Below, in pieces: positions 30,565 to 39,788 of a stretch of DNA of 64,000 nucleotides; positions within the stretch are counted from its first letter, which is position 1, and the number at the start of each line of letters is the position of its first letter. The position numbers and the translations under genes are program-made. Source of the stretch: Bifidobacterium boum (GTDB lineage Bacteria > Actinomycetota > Actinomycetes > Actinomycetales > Bifidobacteriaceae); NCBI RefSeq assembly GCF_000741535.1, contig NZ_JGYQ01000018.1, forward strand, positions 59,934 to 123,933, given 5' to 3'. Under the pieces are notes generated by a model that did not search any database, was not told the origin of the DNA, and saw nothing but the letters and a program-made list of their open reading frames with translations.

Positions 30565-33135
30565 TCACTTGCCGCCAAAGAAGCTGAACGCGCCACACCA
30601 CACCGACACCGCGAGCGCAATCATCGGCACCGCGAAGCAGCACACGAGGAACACCCGGTCGCGTGTCCCGCTCATGCTGACGCGCGCGTGGCTGCGAGGC
30701 CCGTCGCCGCCGAATCCACGCGCCTCCATCGCGGTCGCCAGCGTGGTCGAACGCCTGATGGACAGCACCAGCAACGCGAACGCCTGTGGGAAGAACGCCT
30801 TGAACGCGTTGTCGTCACCGAGTCCGCGCGAACGGCGTGACGCGGTGAGCGCCGCCCAGTCGTCGCGCAGAACGGAGAACAGGCGCATGCCGGCGAGCCC
30901 GCCATAGACGAATCGGTCCGGCAAATGCAGAATCTGGCTGAACGCGTCCGCCAGATCGGTCGCGTCAATGCCCAACACCAGAATAATCGCGGGAATACCC
31001 ACCGCCAGAATGCGCAAGCCGGTAGCCAAAGCAAGCCACGCCGACCGTTCACTGACGGTGATCATGCCCCAATGCCACCAGACAGCTCCCCCCTGTTTGC
31101 CGTACAGCAGTACAGCGAGCGCCGAACCTGGCGCCCCGATGAATACCGGCCACGTGGATTTGACGACCCGCAACGGTTTGAGCCCGAGACAGGCGAGCGC
31201 CAGGAATTCGATGACAAGCGCGGTGCATGCGGACACCCAGTCGAGGCTGAAAATAAGCGGCAGCGAGGCAAGCAGAGCGCCGAAGAGCCGGTAGGCGGGG
31301 TTGATGGATGCGATGACGCTTGACCTGCTGGAGGCACGCGGCTGTTCGTGACGTTCGTTGACCGGGCTGACGCGGATGGTCTGCTCGTCATCCCATTGGC
31401 CTTGCCCGCCTTGCGGGATGAGTTCGATGACGCGTGCGCCGAGCGCGGTGACAAGCTCATGGTCGTGAGTGACGACGATGATGCTGACGCCATCGCCGCG
31501 CAGCCCGTGGATGAGGTGGACGATCTGCATCCAAGTACGGCGGTCCTGCCCGAACGTGGGTTCGTCAAGAATCAGCACGCGTGGGGCGGCGGCGAGCGCT
31601 GCAGCCACGGTGAGCCGGCGTTTTTCGCCTCCGGACAGCGTGTACGGGTTGACGTTCTCGTACCGGCTGAGGTTGAAGCGTTCAAGCAGGTCGTGCGCGC
31701 GGCTGCGGGCTTCGTCGGGCGCGATGCCGGTGCGCAGCGGCCCGAGCATGACTTCGTCGATGACGCTGCCCCGGGCGAACTGGTGTTCGGGGTTTTGGAA
31801 AACGTAGGAGATGCGGGAGGCGAGTTCGGTTGATTTCCAGTTGATCGGCTGGGTGCCGTGCGCGGTGCCGGCGAGTTCACGGCTGGCGTTAACGGAGCCT
31901 TCGAGCGGTTTAAGCAGTCCGGCAAGGGTCAAGGAAAGTGTTGATTTTCCGGCGCCGTTCGCTCCCACGAGCGCGGTGATCTGCCCGGGTTTGAACGCGA
32001 GGTTGATGTCGCGTGCGATGGCGTCTTCACTGTGCCCGATACCCAGACCGCTGGTGGTCAGGATCGGCTCGCCGGTGCCGGTCGCCGGATCGTATTCGGG
32101 TTCGCTGTCGGTGTGGATGCGTGTGATGGCGTCTTCGGAGCGCTGGTAGCGTTTGGGTAGCCAGATGCCGAGGCCGGCGAAATCGATGCTGCGGTCGGAG
32201 AATATCTCGTCCGGGGTGCCGTCGGCAATGATCACCGTACGCTGGTCGCCGTGGCGGCCCACTTCGGCTTCGTCGCCCTGCTGGGTGATGACAGTGCCGT
32301 TGCTTGGTTCGCCCTGTTCGTCGGATTCCGCTGTGTCCCCCGCTCCTCCAGTTTCCCCGGTCTTGCTCGCAGGCTGGCTGTCTTGCAATCCGAGAACGAT
32401 GACCCTGTCGATCATGTCAATCCATGGTTCCGCACGGTGTTCCACGAGCATCATAGTCGCATGCGTACTGTCAAGCACATTGCGCACCGCGCCGACAATC
32501 TGGTCCACACCATCCGGATCAAGGTTGGCAGTGGGCTCGTCCAACAGCAGGACGCCGGGCTGCATGGCGAGCGCTCCCGCAAGGGCGAGGCGCTGCATTT
32601 GCCCGCCGCTCAAGTGCATGGTGGAACGGTCAAGCTGGATGCCATGCATGCCGACCGCGTCGAGGCTGTCGCGGACGCGCTGCCAGATCGCTTCGCGTGG
32701 CACGTTGAGATTTTCCGGACCGAAGGCGACATTGTCGCCGAGCCGTTCGAAAATCGCCTGCGCATCCGGGTCCTGCAATACGAGGCCGACGCGTCCTCTG
32801 GCCTGGCTGACGGGTGTGCCGTCAACAGTGACGCTCCCCTCGGTCAACCCGCCGTCCGCGTCGATGGTGCTGGTGGTGCCGTTGGCAGCGGTGTTCACGC
32901 TTTCGATATCGCCGCCGAGCAATCCGGCCGCGCCTTCGAGAATGGTGGATTTCCCTATGCCGGAAGCCCCAAGCAGCAGTACGCGCTCACCGGGTTCGAT
33001 GCTCAGGTTGAGGCCGCGGACGGCGAAGTGGCGGCGTGAAGCATGCCGGTAGCCCCAATCATGGAATTCGAGGCGTGCCGGTTGTGTCGATACTGCCGTC
33101 ATCGTGCTGCTGTTGTCGTGTTCGCTTGACTTCAT
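30565..33135 (-). CDS. Fused ECF transporter A-A'-T protein (thiamine/HMP-type, YkoD-YkoC fusion)
   Basis: 856 residues combining the whole energising module. ATPase 1 has Walker A GASGIGKS at about 55-62, LSGGQMQ and VLLLDEP. ATPase 2 begins near 365 with GANGAGKS, LSGGEKR and VLILDEP. From about residue 620 there is a membrane EcfT domain with the coupling motifs SRRSRGLG and EARGFGG near the end. The RBS AGGACGCG precedes the ATG. It is the last gene behind the TPP riboswitch, after two YkoE-type S-components, so it should power uptake of thiamine or hydroxymethylpyrimidine. In Bacillus the A-A' pair and T are separate proteins (YkoD, YkoC). Confidence 0.93.
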   Translation of the reverse strand: MKSSEHDNSSTMTAVSTQPARLEFHDWGYRHASRRHFAVRGLNLSIEPGERVLLLGASGIGKSTILEGAAGLLGGDIESVNTAANGTTSTIDADGGLTEGSVTVDGTPVSQARGRVGLVLQDPDAQAIFERLGDNVAFGPENLNVPREAIWQRVRDSLDAVGMHGIQLDRSTMHLSGGQMQRLALAGALAMQPGVLLLDEPTANLDPDGVDQIVGAVRNVLDSTHATMMLVEHRAEPWIDMIDRVIVLGLQDSQPASKTGETGGAGDTAESDEQGEPSNGTVITQQGDEAEVGRHGDQRTVIIADGTPDEIFSDRSIDFAGLGIWLPKRYQRSEDAITRIHTDSEPEYDPATGTGEPILTTSGLGIGHSEDAIARDINLAFKPGQITALVGANGAGKSTLSLTLAGLLKPLEGSVNASRELAGTAHGTQPINWKSTELASRISYVFQNPEHQFARGSVIDEVMLGPLRTGIAPDEARSRAHDLLERFNLSRYENVNPYTLSGGEKRRLTVAAALAAAPRVLILDEPTFGQDRRTWMQIVHLIHGLRGDGVSIIVVTHDHELVTALGARVIELIPQGGQGQWDDEQTIRVSPVNERHEQPRASSRSSVIASINPAYRLFGALLASLPLIFSLDWVSACTALVIEFLALACLGLKPLRVVKSTWPVFIGAPGSALAVLLYGKQGGAVWWHWGMITVSERSAWLALATGLRILAVGIPAIILVLGIDATDLADAFSQILHLPDRFVYGGLAGMRLFSVLRDDWAALTASRRSRGLGDDNAFKAFFPQAFALLVLSIRRSTTLATAMEARGFGGDGPRSHARVSMSGTRDRVFLVCCFAVPMIALAVSVWCGAFSFFGGK

Positions 33136-33361
33136 CGCGTCCTGTGTCCTGCCGTCTTCGAATGCGCTGGCGCGGAACCGTTGCCCGGCCGCTGTTCGTT
33201 ACTGTATCGCGAGCCGCCGTCCGCCGGTCTCGGTTCCGCCGCCGCGCCTGTTGCGTTGTCGTACTGCTGTACCGCCGCTGCTGTTGTACTGTATTGCTTC
33301 ACACCTCAACAGTTGCCTGCCAAGGCGCTTCTGCCGGGCGGAGTCATTGCTCCGCCAAGGT

Positions 33362-34066
33362 TCAGGCCGTGGCCCGCACTTCGCGCCCGGAAGCGAACTT
33401 GTCAAGCGCACCGGTCCGTGCGATCGCACGATACAGGTACCACACCACGATGCCGGCGAACACGATGCCGGAAATCACGGACGTGACTAGATAGATGGTG
33501 ATGTACTGCCCGGTGAACGCCTGGCCGCGCATGAAAATGTCATGCAGCCACACGGCGACCCCGGCGAACGCGCCGGACAGCATGGTGATCGGCACGTTCC
33601 ACACGCGGTACAGCACTATGAGGAACGCGAGTTCGGCGAACGCGCCCTGCATCAGCGATGTGCTGAACGTGTCCATGCCCGTCCACTGGTTGCCCATCAG
33701 GCTTTCGATGATCCCGCCGAGCAGTTCCGCGTACGTGGCGGCGCCGGGCTTGCGTACGATGACCGCCGCCAAGGGGCCGGCGAACAGCCACAAACCGTTA
33801 TAGATGCCTTGGAATCCGGGCATGACCAGACCGATCAGGTCGCCGACGCCCAGTGAGTAAATCAGGGACACCAGCCAGAAAATCAGTGCGCTGGCCACGC
33901 CGATCACCGACGCGACGGCGATATCGACGACACGCCATCTCAGGCTGGGGCGACCCGCTGCGACTGGGGTCGCCTCGGGTTGCGGCGCGGGGGCCGAATT
34001 GCCAGTAGATGTCGCTGTGGCGATGGATGTGTTGGATGTGTTCGAAGAGTTGTTGCTCATATTCAT
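33362..34066 (-). CDS. YkoE-family ECF S-component, copy 2
   Basis: 234-residue substrate-binding membrane subunit. A Ser/Asn/Thr-rich cytosolic head (about 1-45) is followed by the YkoE core WRVVDIAVASVIGVASA, about five or six membrane segments, FAGPLAAVIVRKPGAA and a C-terminal YRAIARTGALDKF. Very similar along its whole core to the neighbour at 34277-34906. RBS AGGAAGAC. Together with the TPP riboswitch this points to thiamine, HMP or a thiamine breakdown product as the ligand. Confidence 0.9.
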   Translation of the reverse strand: MNMSNNSSNTSNTSIATATSTGNSAPAPQPEATPVAAGRPSLRWRVVDIAVASVIGVASALIFWLVSLIYSLGVGDLIGLVMPGFQGIYNGLWLFAGPLAAVIVRKPGAATYAELLGGIIESLMGNQWTGMDTFSTSLMQGAFAELAFLIVLYRVWNVPITMLSGAFAGVAVWLHDIFMRGQAFTGQYITIYLVTSVISGIVFAGIVVWYLYRAIARTGALDKFASGREVRATA

Positions 34067-34276
34067 GTCTTCCTATGCGATGCCGGATTTCGATGATGCC
34101 CGGCACGGGGTGGTATATCGCTGCAATGATCCCGAAACCGCCCGCCCATATTGGTGGCGGGTCTTATGCCGCTGACTTGCGAAGCCGTATCGGCGCTCCG
34201 CCGCAAGCCCCGGGGATTCAGACGCTGACGCTTTCAGATGGTGCTATCAGACGGTAATTTCAGACGGTGTTGTCTC

Positions 34277-34906
34277 TCAGGCGCTGATACCGCGCACTTC
34301 ACGCCCTGACACAAACTTGTCGAGCGCACCCGTCCGCGCGATCGCACGGTACAGGTACCACATGAGGATGCCGGCGATCAGCAGGCCAGACACCACAGTG
34401 GTGATCAGGTAGACAATGCCGTAGGACCCGGCAAGATTGATGCCCTGAAGATTCTCGATAAAGCTGTACGCCCAGCATCCGACCCCGGACAGCGCGCCGG
34501 ACAGGGTGACAACCGGCAGGGTCCACTTGCGGTAGCGCACAATCGCGAACGCAAGCTCCGCGCACACACCTTGCACCAAGGCGATGAGGAATGTGGCGAG
34601 ACCGCCCCACATGTTGCCCATCAACGCTTCAAGAATGCCGGCGACGACCTCCGCATACACTGCGGCGCCCGGCTTGCGCACGATGATAGCGGCCAAGGGG
34701 CCTGCGAACAGCCACAATCCGTTGAACAGGCCGGGCAGACCGGGGACGACCGCGTCCAGTGCGGTCCAAGGTGCGGCGGTCAGCAGGGCGACCAGCCAAT
34801 AAATCAGCGCGCTGGCCACGCCGATCACCGATGCGACGGCGATGTCGACGACGCGCCACTTGAGATTCACTGTGGATGATGCTGCGGTATTCGCAGATTG
34901 TGCCAT
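34277..34906 (-). CDS. YkoE-family ECF S-component, copy 1
   Basis: 209 residues from the ATG at 34906 (MAQSANTA), which has an AGAAAGGCA ribosome site; the frame is open further up but would run into the riboswitch. The core is WRVVDIAVASVIGVASA ... FAGPLAAIIVRKPGAA ... YRAIARTGALDKF, near-identical in places to the downstream copy. First gene behind the riboswitch. Confidence 0.92.
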   Translation of the reverse strand: MAQSANTAASSTVNLKWRVVDIAVASVIGVASALIYWLVALLTAAPWTALDAVVPGLPGLFNGLWLFAGPLAAIIVRKPGAAVYAEVVAGILEALMGNMWGGLATFLIALVQGVCAELAFAIVRYRKWTLPVVTLSGALSGVGCWAYSFIENLQGINLAGSYGIVYLITTVVSGLLIAGILMWYLYRAIARTGALDKFVSGREVRGISA

Positions 34907-34950
34907 GATTTGTGCCTTTCTTGAACGGTTGTTCTCAGGCACGGGAAGAG

Positions 34951-35066
34951 CGACGTCCGTGCGCCGGCATTGCCCGGTTCACGTTCATTCGGTCGGAGGA
35001 AACCCCCATCTCAGCCTGGCGCTCAGCCAAGCCCCCGTGTCGATTGCTCAGTCTAGGGGCACCCCA
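34951..35066 (-). ncRNA. TPP riboswitch (THI element)
   Basis: On the minus strand, in order: GGGGTGCCCC (35056-35065), a variable arm, GGCTGAGATGGGGG, then TGAACGTGAACCGGGCAATGCCGGCGCACGGA ending at about 34953. The conserved CTGAGA, the TGAAC..GA and the CCGG-AATGCCGGCG parts of the THI box are all present. The element ends about 45 bases before the first ykoE-type ATG. Expected to shut the transporter genes off when thiamine pyrophosphate is plentiful. Confidence 0.93.
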
Positions 35067-35759
35067 TGATTTTGCGTGATTCCGCGTGATTCTGCATGCG
35101 GCATCACGCGGGAGCGGTGGTCTTCCCTTCCCAACCTACGCCTGGCCGGAACCAGTGGCTCGCAGATACGCCAGTATTTTGGATTCCCAGCAACCCACAC
35201 CACACAGGAACCGCCAATCCCGGCCAACCCGCAACGCTGACCGTCGACGAAGTGCCAGCAAGCTGACAGGCTGCGAGCGGCAGGCTGGTGGAGGTCGTTA
35301 TGCGAGCGAATCTGTGCTGTTATGTATGCCAGAACATGCGCAACATGACATTTTGCCCTGCAACCAACGAGCAACACCAGCCAATCCACCCTCTGACGCA
35401 TGTCGAGACATACGCAGCATCACGAACACACCTCAACCAGCTCCCCGAACCAACCAATCAGCACCGTTACGAATGCCCGGACACGCGCAACGCAACAGAT
35501 ACCCCACAGACAACGACTCCGCCGGTCGACCTGCACCATCACGCGTGTCAGGACATACACAACACCACAGATACCCCACAGTCAGCAGCCATCGCCAGAC
35601 ATCACTACAACTTGCGCATGCTCAGACATACGCAACCACCCGCAACCACCCAAAAGACGGCAGCACCGACACCGGCATCCACGCCAGCACCGGCACCACC
35701 GCCTCACCAGACAAAACGACACGCGATCGATCACTTCGACCGCGACATCCGCCGCCGCA
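35067..35759. other. 693-base intergenic region between TPP riboswitch and M20 peptidase
   Basis: Contains the promoter of the thiamine locus (minus strand, unlocated) and the second repeat array. Open frames on the plus strand have proline/threonine/histidine-rich, repeat-derived products and no ribosome sites, so I call no gene. Confidence 0.6.
35250..35645. repeat. Second, degenerate array with about 73-nt period
   Basis: Cores of the type ATGTC-(2)-GACATACGCAAC occur near 35331, 35405, 35478, 35550 and 35623 (steps 74, 73, 72, 73), with a weaker one near 35253. Copies 3 and 4 also share CAGATACCCCACAG in the intervening part. A single stretch at 35299-35312 (TATGCGAGCGAATC) matches the palindromes of the 27 kb array in 13 of 14 bases. 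The steps are not multiples of three, so this is not a repetitive coding sequence. Confidence 0.6.
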
Positions 35760-37130
35760 TCACTGCCCGAGTTTGGCGAGCAGCAGCGCCTCTGCGACCA
35801 CGTTCTTCTTCAACCCAGGCAGACTGACCGACTCGTTAGGGCTGTGGGCATTGGATTGCGGGTCTTCAGGCCCGGTCACCAGCACCTGCGCCTTCGGGAA
35901 GATCCGCTGCAATTCAGGGATGAACGGAATGGAACCGCCCTCACCCTTGTTGATCGGCTCCACGCCGAACGCCTCACGCATGGCGACGAGTGCATCCTCG
36001 GTCGCTTCGGCGTCAGGGTCCATGGCCCACCCCATGCCGTTGTCCAGCGGGGTCACGGTCACACTCGCACCGAATGGCGCGTGCTCGGTGAGGAAATCGG
36101 CAACCGCCTGCTGCGCCTCTTCAGGTCGTTGACCGGGGGCGGTGCGCACGGACAGGCGGAATCGTGCCTCGTTGGCGATCACGTTAAACGATCCGTCAAC
36201 CGGGTGCGCGTCGAATCCGATGACCGTGGCGCTCGGCTTGGTCCACAAGCGGGAAGCGAGCGAACCGGTGCCGGCGAACCGGTAGCCGGGCACGAGGGAT
36301 GTGTCGGAACGCACCTTGTCGGGGTCGAGATCCTGCTGCAGGCCGCCGATCGGTTCCTGAGAGAGCAGTCCGGGGATGTTGAGCTCGCCGTCGGCGTTGT
36401 ACATGGACGCGATGAGCATGGCGGCGAGCGTGTTCGCGTCGAGAATCGGTCCGCCGTATTGTCCGGAGTGGACGGGATGGTCAAGGACTTTCACGCTCAC
36501 GTCAAGCGTGGTGTTGCCACGCAGGCTGGTGGTCAGGCTGGGGATGTCCGGGGTCCAGTTGCCGGAGTCCGCGACAATGATGACGTCGGATTCGAATTCG
36601 TCGCGATGCGCTTCGATGAAGGGGATGAAGCTGCGCGATCCCATTTCCTCTTCGCCTTCGAAGAACACCTTGATATTGACGTGCAGGTCATCGCCGAGCG
36701 CCTTGAGCGCGCCGGAGTGGATGGCGATGCCGCCGCCGTCGTCGCACGTGCCGCGCCCGTACAAGCGGTCGCCCACCTGGGTGGCGGTGAAGGGATCGTC
36801 GATATCCCAGTCCGCTGGATTCGGCGCGGGCTGTACATCGTGGTGCGCGTACAGGAGCACGGTGGGTGCATCCGGGTCGACGATATGCGAGCCGATGACC
36901 TCCCACGCGCCCGGGGTGCCGTCCGGGTTGGTGGACTGTTCGACATGCGCATCGATACCGACCTTGCGCATTTCGCCGGCGACGAATTCAGCCGAACGCT
37001 TCATATGCTCGCCGGTGATGCCTTGCGCTGACACGGCTTTAAGCGCGATCTTCTCTTTGAGCAGGTCGACGATCCGGGTCCAGTCGGCTTCTACGCGTGC
37101 GCGGACGGTCTGTTCATTCAACGCGGTCAT
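35760..37130 (-). CDS. M20 family dipeptidase / metallopeptidase
   Basis: 456-residue cytosolic zinc peptidase of the M20 (CNDP/PepV-like) group. Metal and catalytic positions are seen in LLYAHHDVQP, GRGTCDDGGG and FFEGEEEMGS; an HPVHSGQYGG segment starts the dimerisation lid, and the C-terminal part has AHSPNESVSL. Likely cleaves dipeptides taken up from the gut environment. Stands alone. ATG at 37130 follows AAGGAGAACCC. Confidence 0.93.
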   Translation of the reverse strand: MTALNEQTVRARVEADWTRIVDLLKEKIALKAVSAQGITGEHMKRSAEFVAGEMRKVGIDAHVEQSTNPDGTPGAWEVIGSHIVDPDAPTVLLYAHHDVQPAPNPADWDIDDPFTATQVGDRLYGRGTCDDGGGIAIHSGALKALGDDLHVNIKVFFEGEEEMGSRSFIPFIEAHRDEFESDVIIVADSGNWTPDIPSLTTSLRGNTTLDVSVKVLDHPVHSGQYGGPILDANTLAAMLIASMYNADGELNIPGLLSQEPIGGLQQDLDPDKVRSDTSLVPGYRFAGTGSLASRLWTKPSATVIGFDAHPVDGSFNVIANEARFRLSVRTAPGQRPEEAQQAVADFLTEHAPFGASVTVTPLDNGMGWAMDPDAEATEDALVAMREAFGVEPINKGEGGSIPFIPELQRIFPKAQVLVTGPEDPQSNAHSPNESVSLPGLKKNVVAEALLLAKLGQ

Positions 37131-37305
37131 GGGTTCTCCTTATATATCTGCTCATCGTGTGTGCGATGTGTGATGTGTCGCCGCCGCGCACCATCCGAGT
37201 ACCGCGATACCTTGGCGTCCGGCCGTGCCCATCGGGCTGGTTTTCGGCGGTTCCGGGGCGGATTGCCGGGCTGCGAGCGTCTAGTGGTCACCGTAACCTG
37301 CAAGC

Positions 37306-37932
37306 ATGACATGGAACCCGTTCAAGAAGACCACCGACGAGCAGCCGGCCGAGCAGGATGAACCGGCCGCGTCGAAGGAATCAGGCGCGAAAACCACTGA
37401 GGGCAAGGGGCGTCCGACCCCCAAACGCAAGGAAGCACAGGCGAAGAACTTGCGTCCGCTTGTTCCCAAGGATCGTCAGGCGAGTGCGAAGGCCGCCAAG
37501 CAGCGGATTCGTGCGAGGGAAGACGCGGAATACGAGGCGATGCAGAACGGTGACCTTCGCCACATGCCGAAGTCGGAGCAGCTGCCGTGGCGCGTGTATA
37601 TCCGCGATTATGTGGACGCCCGTTACAATCTGGGCGAATTCTTCATTCCGGTGATCGTCGTGATGATGGTCGTCATGATGGTGTTCAGCTCCCGCAGTCC
37701 GCAGGCGGTAATCGTCCTGACGATTCTCATGTACGCGTATCTGTTCGCGGTGATCATCGACATCGTGGTGATGTGGCGCAAGCTCAAGAAGAAACTGGTC
37801 GCCAAATTCGGCGACCGTGCGGTGGCCCGCGGTTCGCGCTCGTGCATGTACGCGTGGAGCCGGTCAATCCAGATCCGCCGGTGGCGTCTGCCCAAGCCCA
37901 CCTCCCCGAAGCGCGGCAACTGGCCTGACTGA
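37306..37932 (+). CDS. DUF3043 membrane protein
   Basis: 208 residues. The first 100 are basic and rich in Lys, Ala, Glu and Pro (RPTPKRKEAQAKNLRPLVP is typical of the family). Then YIRDYVDARYNLGEFF leads to two membrane helices (about 105-155), followed by a basic tail. Family confined to actinobacteria; function unknown. Faces the peptidase gene divergently. Confidence 0.88.
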   Translation: MTWNPFKKTTDEQPAEQDEPAASKESGAKTTEGKGRPTPKRKEAQAKNLRPLVPKDRQASAKAAKQRIRAREDAEYEAMQNGDLRHMPKSEQLPWRVYIRDYVDARYNLGEFFIPVIVVMMVVMMVFSSRSPQAVIVLTILMYAYLFAVIIDIVVMWRKLKKKLVAKFGDRAVARGSRSCMYAWSRSIQIRRWRLPKPTSPKRGNWPD

Positions 37933-38158
37933 GAGTTGCTCGGTCACGTTCTCGGATTCAACTGACAACCCCGTTGCGGTATTCACGCCGCAGCGGGTTT
38001 GTTATATTCGCTGCATGTTGCCCGCCGGCTGCCGCTCGCTTCGCCACAGGCGGATATAGGCGGCAGGTAGAAGCGTCACCCTAGACTGGGAGGCATTGCA
38101 ACCTGAACCAAGGTCCGGCGCACACGGCAGCGCGGCGGGCCATGTGCGAGGAGGCCAT

Positions 38159-39637
38159 ATGAGTGAACATGCCGACATCGTCATCATCGGGGCCGGACCG
38201 GGCGGATACGCCACTGCATTGCGTGCCGCACAACTGGGCAAATCCGTCGTACTGGTTGAGCGGGACGCCACCCTCGGCGGCACATGCCTGAACCGCGGGT
38301 GTATTCCATCCAAGGCGTTGTTGACCGCCACCCGCACTATCGGCATGGTCGGCCGCGCCCAGCAGCTTGGCATCAATGCTACGCTCAACGGCGTGGATTA
38401 TGGCGCGTTGCGCGATTACCGGCTGCGCGTGGTCGACACGATGACCAAAGGATTGGCCGGTCTGCTCGCCCATCGCAAGGTCACGGTCATCCATGGGCAG
38501 GCCGAATTGACGGACCATACCACAGTCACCATCGCCCCCAGTGCCGGGAAGCAGCAGGTGCAGCGCTTCCGCAACGCCGCAGTCCCGGAGGACGCCGGGC
38601 AAACGCTGGTCATCAACGCGGATCATGTGGTGCTGGCCACCGGCTCGGAACCCAAGCCGCTGCCAGGCCAGCCGTTCGGTGGGGCACTCATCGATTCCAC
38701 GCAGGCGCTGGCACGCAACCAGTTCCCGTCCAGTGCGGTCATTATCGGCGCCGGGGCGATCGCCATCGAATTCGCTTCCATGTGGCATGCCGCCGGGACC
38801 GATGTCACCATGCTGATCCGCAAAGACCGGCTGCTGTCGGCGTGGGACCGTAGGACGTCCATGGCGTTGACCCGTGAATTGAAGCGGCATGGCATCACCA
38901 TCATCGACCACACCTCCGTGAGTCATGTCGATACGGGAGTCAATCTCGGCGCGACCGTCCATTACACGCGTGGCGTTGACGCGACGGACCACACCGCGTA
39001 TGGCGAAGTCGTGCTCGCCGCGATCGGCAGGACACCGAATACGGCAAGCCCGTGGTTCGAAAAGAACGGCATCGCCCTGACCGACGGCGGTTTCGTCGTC
39101 ACCGACGCTTACGGACGCACCAATGTGTCCGGCATCTGGGCGGTCGGTGATATCACGGTCGGCCCGGCCCTCGCCTACCGCGCGTACGAGCAGGGTATCG
39201 TCATCGCAGAGTCGATCGCCGGGCTCAATCCCCAGCCGATTGACGATGACGCCGTGCCGCAGATTGTGTTCTCCACGCCGGAGGTCGCCTCCGTCGGTAT
39301 GACGCTTGATGAGGCGCAGAAGCGCGACGATGTGCTGGAAGTCAAGGAAACCATATACCCGATGCTGTCGAACGCGCGCATGCTGATGAGCGGCTCCGCG
39401 GGTTCGATGTCCGTGGTCAGCGGCATGCGGGCGAGCGACCCGGACACGGAGGTGATTCTCGGCGTGCACATGATGGCCCCCGTGGCCAGCGACCTGATCG
39501 CCGAAGCCCAGCAACTGGTCGGCAACCATGTGCCGCTCAGCCAGGCGGCGCGGCTCATCCACCCGCATCCAACCTTCAGCGAGACGCTCGGCGAAGCGAT
39601 GCTCAAGGCGGACGGGCGGCCGTTGCATACCCGCTGA
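38159..39637 (+). CDS. lpd: Dihydrolipoamide dehydrogenase-like flavoprotein
   Basis: 492 residues from the ATG at 38159, preceded by GAGGAGG. FAD site GAGPGGY near residue 11, redox-active disulfide GGTCLNRGCIPSKAL at about 40-54, NAD site GAGAIAIEFAS, and C-terminal base region HPHPTFSE. All catalytic residues of the disulfide oxidoreductase family are intact. No E1 or E2 genes lie near, and bifidobacteria generally lack pyruvate dehydrogenase, so its partner is uncertain. Confidence 0.92.
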   Translation: MSEHADIVIIGAGPGGYATALRAAQLGKSVVLVERDATLGGTCLNRGCIPSKALLTATRTIGMVGRAQQLGINATLNGVDYGALRDYRLRVVDTMTKGLAGLLAHRKVTVIHGQAELTDHTTVTIAPSAGKQQVQRFRNAAVPEDAGQTLVINADHVVLATGSEPKPLPGQPFGGALIDSTQALARNQFPSSAVIIGAGAIAIEFASMWHAAGTDVTMLIRKDRLLSAWDRRTSMALTRELKRHGITIIDHTSVSHVDTGVNLGATVHYTRGVDATDHTAYGEVVLAAIGRTPNTASPWFEKNGIALTDGGFVVTDAYGRTNVSGIWAVGDITVGPALAYRAYEQGIVIAESIAGLNPQPIDDDAVPQIVFSTPEVASVGMTLDEAQKRDDVLEVKETIYPMLSNARMLMSGSAGSMSVVSGMRASDPDTEVILGVHMMAPVASDLIAEAQQLVGNHVPLSQAARLIHPHPTFSETLGEAMLKADGRPLHTR

Positions 39638-39788
39638 CAACACTGCGGTACCGTACGACCGACAACAGGCGGGCAGCGAACGACTATCGCGGGCGGCGAT
39701 GTGGCTGCCCGCAGGCAACATCGCGCTTCCATGCCGTTTGGTAAAGTGGTGCTCAGTGTGTCCGTTTCCCAGAAGATAAGGATCGCAA

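Noticed and set aside
35086..36132. Plus-strand open frame of about 350 codons
   Set aside because: No ribosome site; product is derived from the out-of-phase repeats and then runs antisense through the peptidase gene.
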